In this document: positions 6,060-8,281 of the stretch, in pieces | Layout of the letters: every line of letters starts with the position of its first letter | How positions within the stretch are numbered: position 1 is the first letter of the stretch | Source of the DNA: XYA12-FULL-58-9 sp001798605 | Lineage (GTDB): Bacteria; Myxococcota; XYA12-FULL-58-9 | Direction: 5' to 3' | DNA length: 8,281 nt | Assembly: GCA_036736205.1 (NCBI GenBank) | Contig: DAINMX010000274.1 | Coordinates: forward strand, 1 to 8,281 | Translations under genes and position numbers: made by a program | The notes under the pieces: model-generated | Told to the model about the DNA's origin: nothing | The model's input: the letters and a program-made list of their open reading frames with translations, nothing else | Databases searched by the model: none

Positions 6060-6494
6060 CTAACGCTGAATGGCTATGGGCTTGAGGCCAAGGATGGGTG
6101 CCGCGTTCGTCTGGTGTTTGTCGTGGGTGTAGATGTCGACAAAGTTGTGATGCAGCGCCGTGACAAGATGAAGGCAGTCGGCACAGCGGAGGAATACATC
6201 GTCCGGCAGCGTGGTGTAGGTTCTGGCGGCGGCTTCGACAATCGTGCTGTCGAGACGTAGCCAAGTCCAGAATCCACCGAGATCGTCGGTGGAGAACTGC
6301 CGAACGACGGTAAGGAAGTCTGCACGTGTCCATTTGCCTTCACGCAGTCGTCGGTGAAAGACGCCCATCAGCTCAGGCCGCAGGAGCTCAGAAACGCATA
6401 CCTCGTCTTCTGCTTCGAGCCGCTCACGAACAGCGGCAGACTCGTGCTCAGGCACGTAAAGCTTGGCGACCGTGGATGTGTCACAGAGGATCAT
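6060..6494 (-). CDS. vapC: Type II toxin-antitoxin toxin, PIN-domain ribonuclease (VapC-type)
   Basis: The 144-residue protein fits a single PIN domain of VapC type, expected to be a Mg2+-dependent endoribonuclease acting on cytoplasmic RNA (usually tRNA or rRNA in this family). The acidic active-site set is present: D5 in LCDTST at the first strand, E41 after SELLRPEL, D106 in CADCLHLVTAL, and D125 in YTHDKH. T6/S7 match the usual DTS motif, so nothing suggests inactivation. The start ATG at 6494 overlaps the antitoxin stop as ATGA, with GAGGTG 11 bases upstream inside the antitoxin gene, indicating translational coupling. Antitoxin-first order is the normal arrangement and lets the cognate antitoxin, encoded immediately upstream, hold the toxin inactive. 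The specific RNA target cannot be read from sequence. Confidence 0.88.
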   Translation of the reverse strand: MILCDTSTVAKLYVPEHESAAVRERLEAEDEVCVSELLRPELMGVFHRRLREGKWTRADFLTVVRQFSTDDLGGFWTWLRLDSTIVEAAARTYTTLPDDVFLRCADCLHLVTALHHNFVDIYTHDKHQTNAAPILGLKPIAIQR

Positions 6495-6739
6495 CGGTCG
6501 CTGCGCACCTCATCGAGGTCGTCACGCACATCGTCACCTGGCGTCCGTGCCATCAGAGCCACGAATTCCGGCAGGAGCGTGCGCTTGCGGTGGCGTGGTT
6601 TGAGTAGCGACGGGTTGGCAAGAACGGCTATGGGTTGCCCACGGTCCGTGACAAGGACTGCGCGTCGCGAGGCACCAGCGCGACGAACGTGCTCACCCGT
6701 TGTGGCGTGAAGCTCTTTTATAGTAATTCTTGAAGCCAT
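6491..6739 (-). CDS. Type II antitoxin, Phd/YefM family
   Basis: I start this gene at ATG 6739, giving 82 residues; the reading frame is open further upstream, but that extension (to 6868) has no family resemblance and would run through the palindrome and stem-loop. Residues 1-42 match the Phd/YefM DNA-binding fold: ITIKELHATTGEHVRRA, then RRAVLVTDRGQPIAVLAN, with the typical short helix, beta-strand and turn. Residues 43-82 are charged and likely the flexible segment that wraps the PIN toxin. The protein should dimerise, bind the operator upstream of its own gene and neutralise the toxin, whose gene overlaps it by four bases. The ribosome binding site is weak: AGGTG sits 14 bases away, so initiation may be inefficient or nearly leaderless. 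Phd-type antitoxins are known partners of PIN toxins, so a pairing under the VapBC name is reasonable; I leave the symbol blank because fold and name conventions differ. Confidence 0.85.
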   Translation of the reverse strand: MASRITIKELHATTGEHVRRAGASRRAVLVTDRGQPIAVLANPSLLKPRHRKRTLLPEFVALMARTPGDDVRDDLDEVRSDR

Positions 6740-6740
6740 A

Positions 6741-6755
6741 GTGTAACAGTGACAC
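6741..6755. promoter_or_regulatory. 15-bp near-perfect palindrome upstream of the antitoxin gene (candidate operator)
   Basis: On the minus strand it reads GTGTCAC-T-GTTACAC; the two 7-base half-sites match at six positions. It ends one base before the antitoxin ATG, where autorepression by a Phd-type antitoxin would be expected. The GTGT...ACAC half-sites resemble, from memory, the GTGTACAC core of the phage P1 Phd operator. A TTGACG motif lies at 6769-6774 on the minus strand, but its -10 at normal spacing (CACTGT) is poor. Confidence 0.55.
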
Positions 6756-6779
6756 CTGGAACTATGCGCGTCAAGTGTT

Positions 6780-6829
6780 CCCGCTGAACTTGGGAAGATC
6801 AAAGACTCTTCCGATGTTGGAACAGCGGG
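6780..6829. other. Nested stem-loop between flavoprotein and antitoxin genes (possible weak terminator)
   Basis: An outer 7-bp stem (CCCGCTG 6780-6786 with CAGCGGG 6823-6829) encloses an inner 6-bp stem (GGAAGA 6793-6798 with TCTTCC 6807-6812) with an 8-base loop. It lies about 47 bases past the flavoprotein stop, read on the minus strand, and could end that transcript or insulate the toxin-antitoxin operon. No T-run follows, so an intrinsic terminator is not secure. Confidence 0.4.
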
Positions 6830-6875
6830 CTGGATCAAACACGTGGGGCCGAAGGTGCAGCCCAACACGAAGGCG

Positions 6876-8270
6876 TTAACGGGCGACGGTGCCCACGTAG
6901 TGGGTGGTGAGCTGGCGGTCTCTCACCCGTGCGTCGGTGTAGTTCGGAATCAACATGGGTGCCACNNNNNNNNNNNNNNNNNNNNNNNNNNNNNNNNNNN
7001 NNNNNNNNNNNNNNNNNNNNNNNNNNNNNNNNNNNNNNNNNNNNNNNNNNNNNNNNNNNNNNNNNCCGTTTTGGTAGTGCAAGGTCGGGTAGATCAACAT
7101 CGGCTCTTTGGAGATGTCGATACCGAAGCGCTTGTACAAGATGTACTTGCCGGGGAACTCGTGTTTGACGGTGCCAGGACCAACCAGGTCTTCGATCATC
7201 GGTGAGTCGAGCCAGACTCCGACCTTACCGGTCGGAGTGGGCACGCCCTTGCCGGCTTTCGTACATTGCGCAATGATCGCGGCGGCCTCGACGTCGCGGG
7301 GTTCGCGCTCATTGACGAACTGCTCGCCGTCGATGCCGACCAAGTTGGCACCGGAGCCGCGGAACTTCTCGGTGATGAGGATACCCTCGGCCTGCTCGGG
7401 AAAGACGATTCCGGTGGGATGGTACTGGACGCTGTGGAGGAAACACACGGGCACACCCGCACGATAGGCCATGACAAGGCCATCGCCGGTAGCGCCGTAA
7501 TGGTTGGTGGTCATGAAGCCCTGGATGTGCAACCGGCCAGAGCCGCCAGTCGCCATGACCACAGCCTTGGCCTTGGCGATAGAGTATTCACCGGTCTCCA
7601 TGTTGTACAGGACGGCACCGGCACAGTGGCCGTGCTCGTTGAGGATGAGCTCGACCGCCGGGGCAAACTCGATCACATCGATGTTGGGGCGGTTGCGCGC
7701 TTCATCGCGAATGGTGCGCATGATTTCGGCACCGGTGATGTCGGCGGCGTAGTGCATTCGCTTGCGGCTGGTGCCGCCACCGTGGATGGTCTTTAGCGAG
7801 CCATCATCGTGCTTGGAGAAGCCAACGCCGTAGTCGTTGAGCCACTTGATGGCTTCGGGGGCATTGGTGACCAGTGCGTGCACGAGCTCTGGGACGTTGG
7901 TGAAGTGCCCGCCGCCCATGACGTCGAGGTAGTGGAAGTAGGGCGAGTCCTTTTTGCCCTTGGTCGCAGCTTGAATCCCACCTTCGGCCATCATCGTGTT
8001 GGCGTCGCCGTGACGCAGTTTGGTGACCAAAGTTACCTTGAGGCCAGCCTGCTCAGCGAGGAGTGCCGCCGAAGTGCCGGCACCGCCGCCGCCGATGACC
8101 AAGACGTCTGTATCGATGTCGGCTTTGGACAAGTCGACCCTATCGGGGTCAACGCGGGAATGGGCCTCGAGCAGATCAGCCAGCTCATGGGCGATTCTGT
8201 AATCCTTGCTCGGACCAATTTTGAGCGGCCGACGGCCCTCTTCTTTGAAGTCGGGGTGGTTGTCGAGCAT
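6876..8270 (-). CDS. Fumarate reductase/succinate dehydrogenase-type flavoprotein subunit, interrupted by an assembly gap
   Basis: The visible part is an FAD-binding FrdA/SdhA-type flavoprotein, the catalytic subunit that interconverts succinate and fumarate with iron-sulfur and membrane partners not seen here. Residues from ATG 8270: the FAD Rossmann motif GGGGAG is at 60-65; VVMATGGSGR near 237-246 and ATGDG near 260-264 are FAD contacts; HPTG at 284-287 holds the active-site His; E301 and R304 (TEKFRGSG) and R325 (PRD) match the proton-transfer Glu and Arg residues of E. coli FrdA (E245, R248, R287); HYQN at 398-401 carries the second active-site His. Where E. coli has the covalent-FAD His, this protein has Asn91 (NTMMAEGGIQ), so FAD is probably non-covalent. 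Then come 100 N, and after them only 29 residues in frame to a TAA, so much of the C-terminal half is missing. About 50 residues precede the FAD fold, there is no clear ribosome binding site at 8270, and the frame is open to the window edge, so the true start may lie outside. Confidence 0.85.
   Translation of the reverse strand: MLDNHPDFKEEGRRPLKIGPSKDYRIAHELADLLEAHSRVDPDRVDLSKADIDTDVLVIGGGGAGTSAALLAEQAGLKVTLVTKLRHGDANTMMAEGGIQAATKGKKDSPYFHYLDVMGGGHFTNVPELVHALVTNAPEAIKWLNDYGVGFSKHDDGSLKTIHGGGTSRKRMHYAADITGAEIMRTIRDEARNRPNIDVIEFAPAVELILNEHGHCAGAVLYNMETGEYSIAKAKAVVMATGGSGRLHIQGFMTTNHYGATGDGLVMAYRAGVPVCFLHSVQYHPTGIVFPEQAEGILITEKFRGSGANLVGIDGEQFVNEREPRDVEAAAIIAQCTKAGKGVPTPTGKVGVWLDSPMIEDLVGPGTVKHEFPGKYILYKRFGIDISKEPMLIYPTLHYQNXXXXXXXXXXXXXXXXXXXXXXXXXXXXXXXXXXVAPMLIPNYTDARVRDRQLTTHYVGTVAR
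6966..7065. other. Assembly gap of exactly 100 N
   Basis: A run of exactly 100 N is the standard placeholder for a scaffold gap of unknown size. It falls inside the flavoprotein gene after HYQN. That motif is normally followed by the GG...GLFAAGE and HGANRLGG segments and the capping/C-terminal domain, none of which are present. The real gap is therefore probably several hundred bases, and the continuous frame across it has no meaning. Confidence 0.97.
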
Positions 8271-8281
8271 GGTCTTGCGTT

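Noticed and set aside
5965..6333. 122-residue minus-strand reading frame overlapping the toxin gene
   Set aside because: It is a different frame of the PIN toxin region, rich in Arg, Pro and Cys, with no family resemblance.
6746..6774. Sigma-70 promoter TTGACG with -10 for the toxin-antitoxin operon
   Set aside because: The -35 match is good, but the hexamer at 17-base spacing is CACTGT and better -10-like sequences are 21-23 bases away, so I do not call a promoter.
6740..6868. N-terminal extension of the antitoxin to 6868
   Set aside because: The extra 43 residues have no Phd-family similarity and would cross the candidate operator and a stem-loop. The conserved domain begins at the ATG at 6739.

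Overview
The window looks like a chromosomal piece of a Gram-negative bacterium, most likely a deltaproteobacterial-type lineage such as Myxococcota or Bradymonadota. This is inference, resting on three features: a large lipoprotein with thrombospondin type 3 repeats plus many cysteine-knot-like repeats, an anti-sigma factor fused to a glycogen-binding-type domain, and moderately high GC. A run of exactly 100 N inside the last gene shows that this is a draft or metagenome scaffold. I see no rRNA, tRNA, insertion sequence or CRISPR array.

Left part (69-2138, minus strand): a compact three-gene operon. It encodes an ECF sigma factor (1542-2138), a membrane anti-sigma factor with a cytoplasmic zinc-finger anti-sigma domain and an extracytoplasmic AMPK/CBM48-type glycogen-binding fold (928-1530), and an unrecognised secreted, mostly helical protein (69-902). 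The genes are separated by only 11 and 25 bases, so they are probably co-transcribed.

Middle (2139-5033): a 135-base divergent intergenic region carries a perfect 9-bp inverted repeat, AAAGGTTAC/GTAACCTTT, and a hairpin touching the next ribosome binding site. It separates the sigma operon from a 919-residue lipoprotein on the plus strand. That protein has a lipobox, an acidic Gly-Asp repeat stalk encoded by an 18-bp minisatellite, a calcium-binding TSP3 region, and sixteen tandem six-cysteine repeats with the C-C-CC-C-C spacing of inhibitor cystine knots (knottins). The most interesting hypothesis in the window is that the ECF pair, with its glucan-binding-like sensor, controls this surface display protein through the shared intergenic region.

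Right part (5047-8281, all minus strand): a DMT/EamA-family ten-helix transporter; a type II toxin-antitoxin pair (Phd/YefM-type antitoxin plus PIN-domain VapC-type toxin, overlapping by ATGA) with a near-perfect 15-bp palindrome just upstream of the antitoxin start; and a fumarate reductase/succinate dehydrogenase-type flavoprotein interrupted by the assembly gap and possibly continuing past the window edge. The flavoprotein keeps the active-site His, Glu and Arg residues but has Asn where the covalent-FAD histidine is expected.
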